In this document: positions 28,182 to 35,895 of the stretch, piece by piece
Numbering within the stretch: the first letter of the stretch is position 1
Layout: each line of letters begins with the position of its first letter
Assembly: GCF_003351045.1 (NCBI RefSeq)
Contig: NZ_QQZY01000009.1
Span: forward strand, 1 to 64,000
Direction of reading: 5' to 3'
Length of the DNA: 64,000 nucleotides
Source: Gaiella occulta
Lineage (GTDB): Bacteria; Actinomycetota; Thermoleophilia; Gaiellales; Gaiellaceae
Made by a program: the position numbers and the translations under genes
The notes under the pieces: generated by a model
Seen by the model: only the letters and a program-made list of their open reading frames with translations
Databases searched by the model: none
Told to the model about the DNA's origin: nothing

Positions 28182-28918
28182 GCACGCATGCGTCCGCGAC
28201 GGCGGCGCCCGTGCTCGAGCTGCGCGACGTGCACACGTACTACGGCGCGATTCACGCGCTGAAGGGCGTCTCGCTGCGGGTCGGCCAGGGCGAGATCGTG
28301 ACGCTGATCGGGGCGAACGGCGCCGGCAAGTCGACGACGCTGCGCTCGATCAACGGGCTCAACAGGCCGCGGCAGGGCACGATCGCCTTCCACGGCAAGG
28401 ACATCACGAGCGCGAGCCCCCACGAGATCGTCAAGGGCGGTATCGCCCAGAGTCCCGAGGGCCGCCGCCTGTTCCCGCGCATGACCGTCACGGAGAACCT
28501 CGAGATGGGAGCCTTCCAGCGCTCGGACCGCGAGAATTTCAAGGAGGACATGGAGCGCGTGTTCGAGCTGTTCCCGCGCCTCCACGAGCGGCGCAGCCAG
28601 AAGGCCGGGACGCTGTCGGGCGGTGAGCAGCAGATGTGCGCGATCGGCCGCGCCCTGATGGCCCGCCCGAAGCTGCTCTTGCTCGACGAGCCGTCGATGG
28701 GACTCGCTCCGATCTTCGTGGAGAAGATCTTCGAGATCGTGGTCGAGATCAACGAGCAGGGCACGTCCGTGCTCCTCGTCGAGCAGAACGCGCTGATGGC
28801 GCTCGACGTCGCACACCGCGGCTACGTGATGGAGACGGGCGTGATCGCGCTCGAGGGCAGCGGCGTGGAGTTGAAGTCGAACGAGCGCGTGCAGAAGGCC
28901 TATCTCGGCATCGACTGA
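28178..28918 (+). CDS. livF: Branched-chain amino acid ABC transporter ATPase LivF
   Basis: A 246-residue ABC ATPase. Walker A is GANGAGKST, the Q-loop GIAQSPEGRRLFPRMTVTENL is diagnostic of LivF, the signature is TLSGGEQQMCAIGRAL, and Walker B is LLLLDEPSMGLAP. The ATG overlaps the livG stop (ATGA). Its last codons overlap the 3' end of the convergent LarA-like gene by 19 bases, so the two transcripts are antisense there. Confidence 0.95.
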   Translation: MSTHASATAAPVLELRDVHTYYGAIHALKGVSLRVGQGEIVTLIGANGAGKSTTLRSINGLNRPRQGTIAFHGKDITSASPHEIVKGGIAQSPEGRRLFPRMTVTENLEMGAFQRSDRENFKEDMERVFELFPRLHERRSQKAGTLSGGEQQMCAIGRALMARPKLLLLDEPSMGLAPIFVEKIFEIVVEINEQGTSVLLVEQNALMALDVAHRGYVMETGVIALEGSGVELKSNERVQKAYLGID

Positions 28919-30435
28919 CGCTCGCCGTCGGCGAGGGCTGCGGCGAGCAGCGGCGCATAGGGCGGGGCGAGCAGCACCCCGACGCGGTGGTCGCCGCCGG
29001 CGACGCCGCGCGCCATCTGCAGCGCCGTCGTCGCGTTGTGGCTCGGCACGAGGCCGAGCGCGCGGGCGGCGGCGGCGTCCCGGCAGCCGGCGGCGATCAC
29101 CCGGCCCGCGCGCGCGAGCGCCGGCGCGCACGTCTCCCAGTCCGCGTAGGGCAGGAGCGGGTGCGGGGCGCGGCCGCCGCGATACGCCGACAGACCGCGG
29201 TGATCGCGTGCGGCGGCGGCTTCGAGCCCGGCGATGCGCTCCGGATCCCGGTTCTCGCGCAGCTCGTTGAACAGGGCGCGGTGGGGTGCCTGTGGGCCGC
29301 TTTCGAACGTCCGCGCGAAGTCGTGCAGGAGCACGATCGTGCCTCCCTCGGCGAGCGGGGGCGCGTCGCGCCACAGCCTCAGCGCCAGGCCGAGGCCGAC
29401 GGCCGCCGCCGTGATCGGGTTGAGCGGCTCGCGCGGCTGCCGCGGCCCCTTCCACGGGAGCGGCACGACGAGCGTGTCGAGCGGCTCGGGTAGCGGCGTT
29501 CCCCGTACCGCGACTCCGCGCAGGAGCGCCTCGGCGTGCGCGACGGACGGGGGCCCGGCAAGCGCGCTGACGGCGCCGATCTGGCGCGAGAGCCCCTGCA
29601 GGAGGTGCCGGCGGACGCCTCCGGGCAGCGCGTTGAGAAGAAGCCGGGCGGGAGAGAGCCGCAGCGCGTGGAGCGTGGGAAGTGACCACGGGTAGCCGCG
29701 GTAGCGCCCCGTCAGCCGTGGATGGTCGAGCACGAGGGAGACGCCGACGACGGGGGTGTGCTGCGCGAGCGCGGACTCGACGGCGGCGCCCAGGCGGCTC
29801 GCGGGCGAGGCGGAGGGCTGCAGCAGTGAAGGCGAGGGCCGCGCTGCACGGACGACGTCCGCCGAGCAGGCGGCGAGGAGCGTGCAGGCGCCGCCGCGAT
29901 CGGTTGTCTCCGCCGCCGTCACGGTGACGACGAGGTCGGTGTCGACGAGCGCGGGGTGGACGCGGAGCTCGCCGGCGCCCGTCGCGCCCAGTGAGCGCAG
30001 CTCGTCGCCGGCGCAGTCGTGGACGACGACCGTTCCCCGGTAGGCGCGCGCGCGGGCCGGGTGGAGAAGGCGCTCGAGATCCCGGCGTCCGGCGCGGCGC
30101 TCCAGGCCGCCCGCCACGAGAAGCGTGTGCCGTGCGCGGGGCATGCCGAGGCGGTCGAGCTCGTCGATGACCGCCGCGAGCGCATCCTGACGAGGGTCGG
30201 CGGCCGCGCCGGGAAGCGGGAGAGTGGGCAGCTCGACGACGATCGTGGCGCGGCCGCCGCGCGTGACGAGGTCGGCGAGCGGAGGGCCGGAGAGCGGGTA
30301 GCGCAGCGCCTCGGCGACGGCGTCGCCGACGTCGGCGAGCGCGCCGAGCGGAGGAGGGGGCGCGAGCAGATGCGCACCGTCGTCGACGGCGACGAGCTGC
30401 ACGCGTGAGCCGGTGAGCAGCGGGATCTTCCGCAT
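28900..30435 (-). CDS. LarA-like (DUF2088, nickel-dependent lactate racemase family) protein
   Basis: A 511-residue protein with a LarA-type N-terminal domain: ATIVVELPTLPLPG, then DALAAVIDELDRLGMPRARHTLLVAGGLERRAG, VVVHDCAGDELRSLG and VDTDLVVTVTAAETTDRGGACTLLAACSAD. The C-terminal half is more divergent. The SDxTR-type motif and GFSGG motif of characterised lactate racemase are replaced, so racemase activity is doubtful; related proteins act on other hydroxy acids. The start at 30435 is a choice between this ATG and a GTG at 30456. No LarB/C/E maturation genes are in view. It is divergent from polA. Confidence 0.6.
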   Translation of the reverse strand: MRKIPLLTGSRVQLVAVDDGAHLLAPPPPLGALADVGDAVAEALRYPLSGPPLADLVTRGGRATIVVELPTLPLPGAAADPRQDALAAVIDELDRLGMPRARHTLLVAGGLERRAGRRDLERLLHPARARAYRGTVVVHDCAGDELRSLGATGAGELRVHPALVDTDLVVTVTAAETTDRGGACTLLAACSADVVRAARPSPSLLQPSASPASRLGAAVESALAQHTPVVGVSLVLDHPRLTGRYRGYPWSLPTLHALRLSPARLLLNALPGGVRRHLLQGLSRQIGAVSALAGPPSVAHAEALLRGVAVRGTPLPEPLDTLVVPLPWKGPRQPREPLNPITAAAVGLGLALRLWRDAPPLAEGGTIVLLHDFARTFESGPQAPHRALFNELRENRDPERIAGLEAAAARDHRGLSAYRGGRAPHPLLPYADWETCAPALARAGRVIAAGCRDAAAARALGLVPSHNATTALQMARGVAGGDHRVGVLLAPPYAPLLAAALADGERQSMPR

Positions 30436-30514
30436 GCCGCCATCCAAGCAGCGCACGGCCGGGCGCGCCGGGCGCCCCTTGCCGTCCCGCTGCGTCGTGC
30501 GCCTTGCGCGCGCA

Positions 30515-30520
30515 TAGACT
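30515..30520 (+). promoter_or_regulatory. -10 box of polA
   Basis: TAGACT, 7 bases before the ATG at 30528, with no room for a ribosome-binding site. Confidence 0.55.
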
Positions 30521-30527
30521 CGACGCC

Positions 30528-33104
30528 ATGGCGCCGAAGACGGTGACGGGAGCGGAGCTCGAGCTCGACGACGGGCCGGCCCGCGAGGCCGAGCTGTTCC
30601 TCGTCGACGGCAACAACCTCGCCTACCGGGCCTTCTTCGCGCTCCCCGAGGAGCTGGCGACGAGCGACGGGATGCCGACGAACGCGCTGCTCGGCTTCGG
30701 CAACATGCTCTTCAAGCTGCTGTCGGACTACCGCCCGCGGGGTGTCGCGGTCGCGTGGGATACGCGCCCGACCCACCGCGTCGAGATCTCCGAGACGTAC
30801 AAGGAGGGCCGGAAGCCGATGCCGGACCTCCTGCGCGAGCAGTTCCCCTACTTCCGTCCCATCGTGGAGGCGTTCGGCTACCGCAACCTCGAGTTCGAGG
30901 GCTGGGAGGCGGACGACGTGATCGCGACGATCGCGACCCGTGCCGACGAGGCCGCCATCAGGACGTGCGTCGTCTCCACCGACCGGGATGCGTTCCAGCT
31001 CTGCTCGCGCAACGTCTGCCTGATGATGACGCCGCGGGGCGTCTCCGACGTCCACGTCTACACGCCCGAGCGCGTCGAGCTCCGCTACGGCGTGCGACCC
31101 GACCAGGTGCCCGACTTCATCGGCCTCAAGGGCGACAGCTCCGACAACATCCCCGGCATCCCGGGCATCGGCGACAAGACCGCCGGCCAGCTGATCGCGC
31201 AGTATGGCTCGCTCGAGGAGGTGATCGCGCACGCCGACGAGCTCTCGCCCGCGCGCGCGAAGGCCGTGCGCGACCACGCCGACCAGGCGCGCGCGTCGAA
31301 GCTGCTCGCGACGATGCGCCGCGATCTCCCCCTCGACGTCGATCCCGCCGCCCTCGTCGCCGGCGCGCCCGACCGCTCGCAGCTGAAGGAGATGTTCCGC
31401 CGCTTCGAGTTCCGGGCGCTCCTCAACCGCGTCGACGAGCTCGACGCCGCCGTGCCGGCGGCCGCGCAGCCGAGGCCCGGGGGCCAGGCCGTGCCGTGGA
31501 GCGAGGGCGAGCTCGGGCAGGCTCGCGGGCGCGTCGGCGTCGCGCTCGAGGGCGGCCGCATCGCGGTCGCGAGCGAGGCCGGGGTCGTCGTCTTCGACTG
31601 GGACCCGGCGCGGGCGCCGCAGCTGCGCGACGCCGAGATCGTCGGCCACGACGTGAAGGCGCTGCACCTGCCGTTCGCTCCCGCCGACGACACGATGATC
31701 GCCGCCTACCTGATCGAGCCCGGCCGCTCGGCCTACCTCCTCGACGACCTTGCCGCCGAGTACGGCGTCGAGCTCGTGCCGGAACCTGCCGCCGAGGAGG
31801 AGACGGCGGCGCTCGTCCGCCACGCCGAGGCGACGCGACGGCTTGCCGGGCCGATGCGCGAGCGGCTCGTCGAGCGCGGCTCGCTGCAGCTGTACGAGAA
31901 GGTCGAGCTGCCTCTGACCACGGTGCTGTCGGCGATGGAGGAGGCCGGCGTCAAGATCGACACGTACCGCATGGGGGAGATCACGGCGCGACTCGCCGAC
32001 CGCGTCGAGGAGCTGGAAGCGCGGGCGGCCGAGCTCGCGGGCGAGGAGTTCGTGCTCGGGTCGACGCAGCAGGTGGCCAGGATCCTGTTCGACAAGCTCG
32101 GCCTCGCGCCCGGGCGGAAGGGCAAGACCGGGTACTCGACCGACAGCCGCGTGCTGCGCGGCCTCCGTGGCGAGCACGAGATCGTCGCGGTGATCGAGGA
32201 GTGGCGTGAGTACTCGAAGCTGCTCAACACCTACCTGGGGCCGCTGCCGTCGCTCATCTCCGAGCGCGACGGGCGGCTGCACACGACGTTCAACCAGACG
32301 GTCGCCGCGACCGGCCGGCTGTCGACGTCGAACCCGAACCTGCAGGCGATCCCGGTGCGCACCGGCATCGGCCGCCAGATCCGCTCGGCGTTCGTCGCCG
32401 AGGAGGGGCACCGCCTCGTCTCTGCCGACTACAGCCAGGTCGAGCTGCGCATCCTCGCGCACGTCTCCGGCGAGCCGGCGCTGCGGGAGGCGTTCGCGCG
32501 CGGCGAGGACATCCACACGGCGACGGCGGCCGAGGTGCTCGGCAAGGATCCCGCGACGCTCACGCGCTCCGAGCGCGACATCGCCAAGATGGTCAACTTC
32601 GGGATCATCTACGGGATCTCGTCGTTCGGCCTGTCCGAGAACCTCGAGATCCCGCGCGAGCACGCGCAGGCGTACATCGACACCTATCTCGCGCGCTTCC
32701 CGCGTGTGCAGGAGTTCATCGCACGGACGATCGCGCAGGCCGCGGCCGACGGCTACGTGACGACGCTGCTCGGGCGGCGCCGTCCCATCCCCGAGCTGCG
32801 CGCGTCGAACCGGCAGACGCGCGCGCTCGGCGAGCGCCTCGCCGTCAACACCGTCATGCAGGGAAGCGCCGCCGACGTGATCAAGGTGGCGATGATCCGC
32901 GTCCACGACCGCCTGCGCGCGGAAGGCCGTGGCGCGCGCCTCGTGCTGCAGGTGCACGACGAGCTGCTGCTCGAGGTGCCCGACACCGAGGTGAGCGCCG
33001 TCAAGGAGCTCGTGCTGCGCGAGATGGTCGGCGCCCACCCGCTCGACCCGCCGCTCGCGGTCGACGTCGGCGCCGGCGACAACTGGGCCGATGCCAAGAA
33101 CTAG
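30528..33104 (+). CDS. polA: DNA polymerase I
   Basis: An 858-residue family A polymerase for repair and Okazaki fragment maturation. The 5'-3' exonuclease domain (about 1-290) has LFLVDGNNLAYRAFFA, EGWEADDVIATIA and GLKGDSSDNIPGIPGIGDKTA. The middle 3'-5' exonuclease-like domain (about 310-430) is shrunken: the DxE motif that should open it reads ALEGGRIAV. Proofreading is therefore probably lost, as in Thermus. The polymerase motifs are intact: DYSQVELRILAH (A), KMVNFGIIYGIS (B) and QVHDELLLEVP (C). The in-frame start 24 bases upstream (TTG at 30504) would precede the -10 box, so the ATG at 30528 is used. Confidence 0.95.
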   Translation: MAPKTVTGAELELDDGPAREAELFLVDGNNLAYRAFFALPEELATSDGMPTNALLGFGNMLFKLLSDYRPRGVAVAWDTRPTHRVEISETYKEGRKPMPDLLREQFPYFRPIVEAFGYRNLEFEGWEADDVIATIATRADEAAIRTCVVSTDRDAFQLCSRNVCLMMTPRGVSDVHVYTPERVELRYGVRPDQVPDFIGLKGDSSDNIPGIPGIGDKTAGQLIAQYGSLEEVIAHADELSPARAKAVRDHADQARASKLLATMRRDLPLDVDPAALVAGAPDRSQLKEMFRRFEFRALLNRVDELDAAVPAAAQPRPGGQAVPWSEGELGQARGRVGVALEGGRIAVASEAGVVVFDWDPARAPQLRDAEIVGHDVKALHLPFAPADDTMIAAYLIEPGRSAYLLDDLAAEYGVELVPEPAAEEETAALVRHAEATRRLAGPMRERLVERGSLQLYEKVELPLTTVLSAMEEAGVKIDTYRMGEITARLADRVEELEARAAELAGEEFVLGSTQQVARILFDKLGLAPGRKGKTGYSTDSRVLRGLRGEHEIVAVIEEWREYSKLLNTYLGPLPSLISERDGRLHTTFNQTVAATGRLSTSNPNLQAIPVRTGIGRQIRSAFVAEEGHRLVSADYSQVELRILAHVSGEPALREAFARGEDIHTATAAEVLGKDPATLTRSERDIAKMVNFGIIYGISSFGLSENLEIPREHAQAYIDTYLARFPRVQEFIARTIAQAAADGYVTTLLGRRRPIPELRASNRQTRALGERLAVNTVMQGSAADVIKVAMIRVHDRLRAEGRGARLVLQVHDELLLEVPDTEVSAVKELVLREMVGAHPLDPPLAVDVGAGDNWADAKN

Positions 33105-33126
33105 CGATTTCGCGCAGCGAAATCGC
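33104..33126 (+). repeat. Perfect hairpin between polA and rpsA
   Basis: GCGATTTCGC (33104-33113), 3-base loop, GCGAAATCGC (33117-33126), starting at the last base of the polA stop codon. It is followed not by a T-run but by the TATACT -10 box at 33130. It may be a terminator-like stem, or an operator over the rpsA -35 region. Confidence 0.55.
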
Positions 33127-33129
33127 CGC

Positions 33130-33135
33130 TATACT
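33130..33135 (+). promoter_or_regulatory. -10 box of rpsA
   Basis: TATACT, 11 bases before the ATG at 33147. The hairpin at 33104-33126 covers the expected -35 position. Confidence 0.5.
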
Positions 33136-33146
33136 CCCCGCTCGCA

Positions 33147-34595
33147 ATGGCCAACGACACTATCGAGAGCCCCATGTCCTCCATCGAGACACCCGTCCTC
33201 GAAGACGGCGTCTGGATCACCGGCCCCGACGGGGAGCTGATCCCGGACTACGACGCGACCTTCCCCACGATCAACGAGGGCGAGGTGGTACACGGGACCG
33301 TCGTGCGCGTCGACAAGGACGAGGTGCTCGTCGACATCGGCTACAAGTCGGAGGGCGTGATCCCGGTCTCCGAGCTCTCGATCCGCCGCTCCGTCAACCC
33401 GCTCGACGAGGTGTCGGTGGGCGAGGAGATCGACGCGCTCGTGATGACGAAGGAGGATGCCGAGGGGCGTCTCATCCTGTCGAAGAAGCGCGCCCGCTTC
33501 GAGCTCGCCTGGAAGGCGATCGAGACGGCGGCCGAGAGCGGCGAGGCGGTCACGGGCAAGGTGATCGAGGTCGTCAAGGGCGGCCTCATCCTCGATCTCG
33601 GCGTCCGCGGCTTCCTGCCGGCCTCGCTCGTGGACATCCGCCGCGTCCAGGACCTGGACGAGTTCCTCGGCAAGGAGCTCCGCTGCAAGGTGATCGAGCT
33701 CAACCGCTCGCGCAACAACGTCGTGCTCTCGCGTCGCGCCGTCCTCGAGGACGAGCGCAAGGAGATGCGCCAGGCGATCCTCGACCGGCTCAACCCCGGC
33801 GACGTGGTCGACGGCCAGATCTCCAACATCGTCGACTTCGGCGCGTTCGTCGACCTCGACGGGATGGACGGCCTCATACACATCTCGGAGCTCTCGTGGA
33901 GCCATGTCAACCATCCGTCCGAGATCCTCGAGATCGGCCAGACCGTCAAGGTCAAGGTGCTCGACATCGACCGCGAGCGCCAGCGCATCTCGCTCGGCCT
34001 CAAGCAGACGCAGTCGGATCCGTGGCAGCAGGTGCTCGAGCACTACAGCGAGAACGACGTCGTCGAGGGGCGCGTCACGAAGGTCGTCACCTTCGGCGCG
34101 TTCGTCGAGATCCTGCCCGGCGTCGAAGGCCTCGTGCACATCTCCGAGCTGGCCCAGCACCACGTCGAGAACCCGCGCGAGGTCGTCTCGCAGGGCGATC
34201 CCGTCAACGTGCTCATCCTCGAGATCGACGGCGACCGCCGCCGCCTCTCGCTCTCGCTGAAACGGGTCGAGGAGGGCGCCGAGCCGCTGCCGCGCGCCGA
34301 CGGCGGCGAGTCGGTGCACCTGACCCCGAACCTCCGGCTCTCCGAGGAGGCGTTCCCCACGAGCGGCGCCGTGACGGGCGATGACGCGGTCGCGCTGGCC
34401 GGGGCCGGTGAGGCGGAGATCGCCGAGGGCGCGGTCGCCGTCGTGAGCGACGCTCCCGCCGCGGCGGACGAGGCGGGCGCCGCGGAAGGGGACGCAGCCG
34501 CGATCGAGGCGCCGGCAACCACCGCAGCGGCCGCCGACGAGCCGGTCGCCGACGAGCCGGTCGCCGACCCCGACACGGCCGACGAGCCCGCCTAG
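33147..34595 (+). CDS. rpsA: 30S ribosomal protein S1
   Basis: A 482-residue S1 with four S1/OB RNA-binding repeats at about residues 45-115, 130-200, 217-285 and 302-372 (for example DVVDGQISNIVDFGAFVDLDGMDGLIHISELSW). Four repeats rather than six is the usual high-GC Gram-positive form. The tail (about 375-482) is low-complexity, Ala/Glu/Asp-rich and probably disordered, with a repeated ADEPV element. S1 helps load structured mRNAs with Shine-Dalgarno leaders, which is of interest given how many genes here appear leaderless. Confidence 0.94.
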   Translation: MANDTIESPMSSIETPVLEDGVWITGPDGELIPDYDATFPTINEGEVVHGTVVRVDKDEVLVDIGYKSEGVIPVSELSIRRSVNPLDEVSVGEEIDALVMTKEDAEGRLILSKKRARFELAWKAIETAAESGEAVTGKVIEVVKGGLILDLGVRGFLPASLVDIRRVQDLDEFLGKELRCKVIELNRSRNNVVLSRRAVLEDERKEMRQAILDRLNPGDVVDGQISNIVDFGAFVDLDGMDGLIHISELSWSHVNHPSEILEIGQTVKVKVLDIDRERQRISLGLKQTQSDPWQQVLEHYSENDVVEGRVTKVVTFGAFVEILPGVEGLVHISELAQHHVENPREVVSQGDPVNVLILEIDGDRRRLSLSLKRVEEGAEPLPRADGGESVHLTPNLRLSEEAFPTSGAVTGDDAVALAGAGEAEIAEGAVAVVSDAPAAADEAGAAEGDAAAIEAPATTAAAADEPVADEPVADPDTADEPA

Positions 34596-34599
34596 CGCC

Positions 34600-35196
34600 T
34601 TGTCCCGCCCGGTCGCGGTCGCGATCACGGGCGGCATCGGCGCGGGCAAGAGCTCCGCGCTCGCCGCCTTCCGCGCCCACGGCGCGGCGACGGTCTCGAG
34701 CGACGAGATCGTGCACCATCTGCTCGCGCGGGACGACGACGTCAAGACCGCGCTCGTCCGGCGCCTCGGCGAGTCGATCCTCGGCGAGGACGGGCGCCCG
34801 GACCGCGCGCGCATCGCGCGGGTGGTGTTCGACGACGCCGAGGCGCTCGCGTTCCTCGAAGCGCTCCTGCACCCGCTCGTCTCGCGCGAGTACCTGCAGT
34901 GGCGGGAGCAGCTCGCCACGGTCGAGCCGGCCCCGAAGGTGTGCGTCACCGAGGTGCCGCTGCTGTACGAGTCGGGCGGCGAGGCGCGCTTCGACAAGGT
35001 CGTCGTGATCACCGCGCCGCGCAAGCTGCGGGAGCAGCGCCGGCACGCGCCGCTCGACAACAGGGACGCACGCCTGATCGACGATCGCGAGAAGGTCAAG
35101 CGGGCCGACTTCCACTACGTCAACACCGGCACGTTCGAGGATCTCGACGCCTTCGTCGCGGGCGTCATGGCGGAGTTGACGAACGACGACCCGTGA
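34600..35196 (+). CDS. coaE: Dephospho-CoA kinase
   Basis: A 198-residue P-loop kinase for the last step of coenzyme A synthesis (dephospho-CoA + ATP). It has Walker A GGIGAGKSS near residue 11, SSDEIVHHLL (in place of the DAD motif region), VTEVPLLYES and the lid region around EQRRHAPLDNRDAR. The start is TTG at 34600, four bases after the rpsA stop; no ATG or GTG precedes the P-loop in this frame. It is likely co-transcribed with rpsA, and its stop overlaps the GTG of the next gene. Confidence 0.9.
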   Translation: MSRPVAVAITGGIGAGKSSALAAFRAHGAATVSSDEIVHHLLARDDDVKTALVRRLGESILGEDGRPDRARIARVVFDDAEALAFLEALLHPLVSREYLQWREQLATVEPAPKVCVTEVPLLYESGGEARFDKVVVITAPRKLREQRRHAPLDNRDARLIDDREKVKRADFHYVNTGTFEDLDAFVAGVMAELTNDDP

Positions 35197-35741
35197 GGCG
35201 CCTGCTCGTCGTCGCCGCCGTCACGGCCGCCCTCGGCGGCATGGCGCTCGTCGCTCTGCGCTCCGAGCCGGAGCTCATACAGCGGCTCCGCTACCCGCTG
35301 CGCTACGAGCAGATCGTGCGCACCCATTCGCGCAACTACGACCTCGACCCGTCGCTGCTCGCCGCCGTCATCTACACGGAGAGCAAGTTCGACGCGGGCG
35401 CGACGTCGGGGGCCGGCGCGATCGGCCTCATGCAGCTGCTTCCCGGCACCGCGCAGGGCATCGCGCTCCGCACCGGCGGCAAGCACTTCACGGTCGAGGA
35501 TCTCTACGTCCCGGAGATCAACGTGCGCTACGGCTCGTGGTACCTGCGCACCCTGCTGAGGCGCTACGGCGACGAGCGCACGGCCCTTGCCGCCTACCAC
35601 GCGGGCCAGGGGAACGTCGACCGCTGGCGCCGCCGCGGGCTCGACATCCAGTTCCCCGAGACCAGGGACTATGTCGCCAAGGTCGAGCGCGTCAAGAAGG
35701 TGTACGCGTCCGCCTACGCCGCCGAGCTGGGGGTGCGATAG
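35193..35741 (+). CDS. Membrane-anchored lytic transglycosylase (SLT domain)
   Basis: A 182-residue exported lysozyme-like protein. An N-terminal hydrophobic anchor (LLVVAAVTAALGGMALVAL) is followed by an SLT domain: LLAAVIYTESKFDAGATSGAGAIGLMQLLPGTA with catalytic Glu in YTES, then YGSWYLRTLLRRYGDERTALAAYHAGQGNV. It should cleave glycan strands of peptidoglycan. The GTG at 35193 overlaps the coaE stop. The short length means one catalytic domain with no added wall-binding repeats. Confidence 0.93.
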   Translation: MRRLLVVAAVTAALGGMALVALRSEPELIQRLRYPLRYEQIVRTHSRNYDLDPSLLAAVIYTESKFDAGATSGAGAIGLMQLLPGTAQGIALRTGGKHFTVEDLYVPEINVRYGSWYLRTLLRRYGDERTALAAYHAGQGNVDRWRRRGLDIQFPETRDYVAKVERVKKVYASAYAAELGVR

Positions 35742-35895
35742 CGCTGCCGGCGAGCGCGACGAGCACGCCGGGCGCGAGCGTGTCGAAACCGAGCGCGCGC
35801 TGCGCCACGATGCCGTCGAACACCGTGCCCGTGAAGCGCCCGATCGTCTCGGGCCCCCCGGCGCCGGTCGTGGCAGGCGCTCGCTGCGGCTCGTG
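35742..35895 (-). pseudogene. Possible remnant of a regulator C-terminus downstream of the first DMFase-like gene
   Basis: Read on the minus strand in frame directly after the TGA at 35896-35898, this interval gives a start-less stretch (GPETIGRFTGTVFDGIVAQ, then RALGFDTLAPGVLVALAGS) with coding-like third-position GC. It resembles the C-terminal helix of TetR-type regulators. There is no start codon of its own and no N-terminal DNA-binding domain nearby. It is either a relic or chance. Confidence 0.3.

Noticed and set aside
29919-33038. 1039-codon minus-strand open frame opposite polA
   Set aside because: Composition is a reverse-complement artefact of polA codons (RLRRR, VRDHLLERA patterns). 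No conserved domain could be recognised.
34500-34575. ADEPV repeats at the end of rpsA as a possible separate element
   Set aside because: They are in frame and part of the low-complexity acidic tail common in actinobacterial S1, not an independent repeat element.
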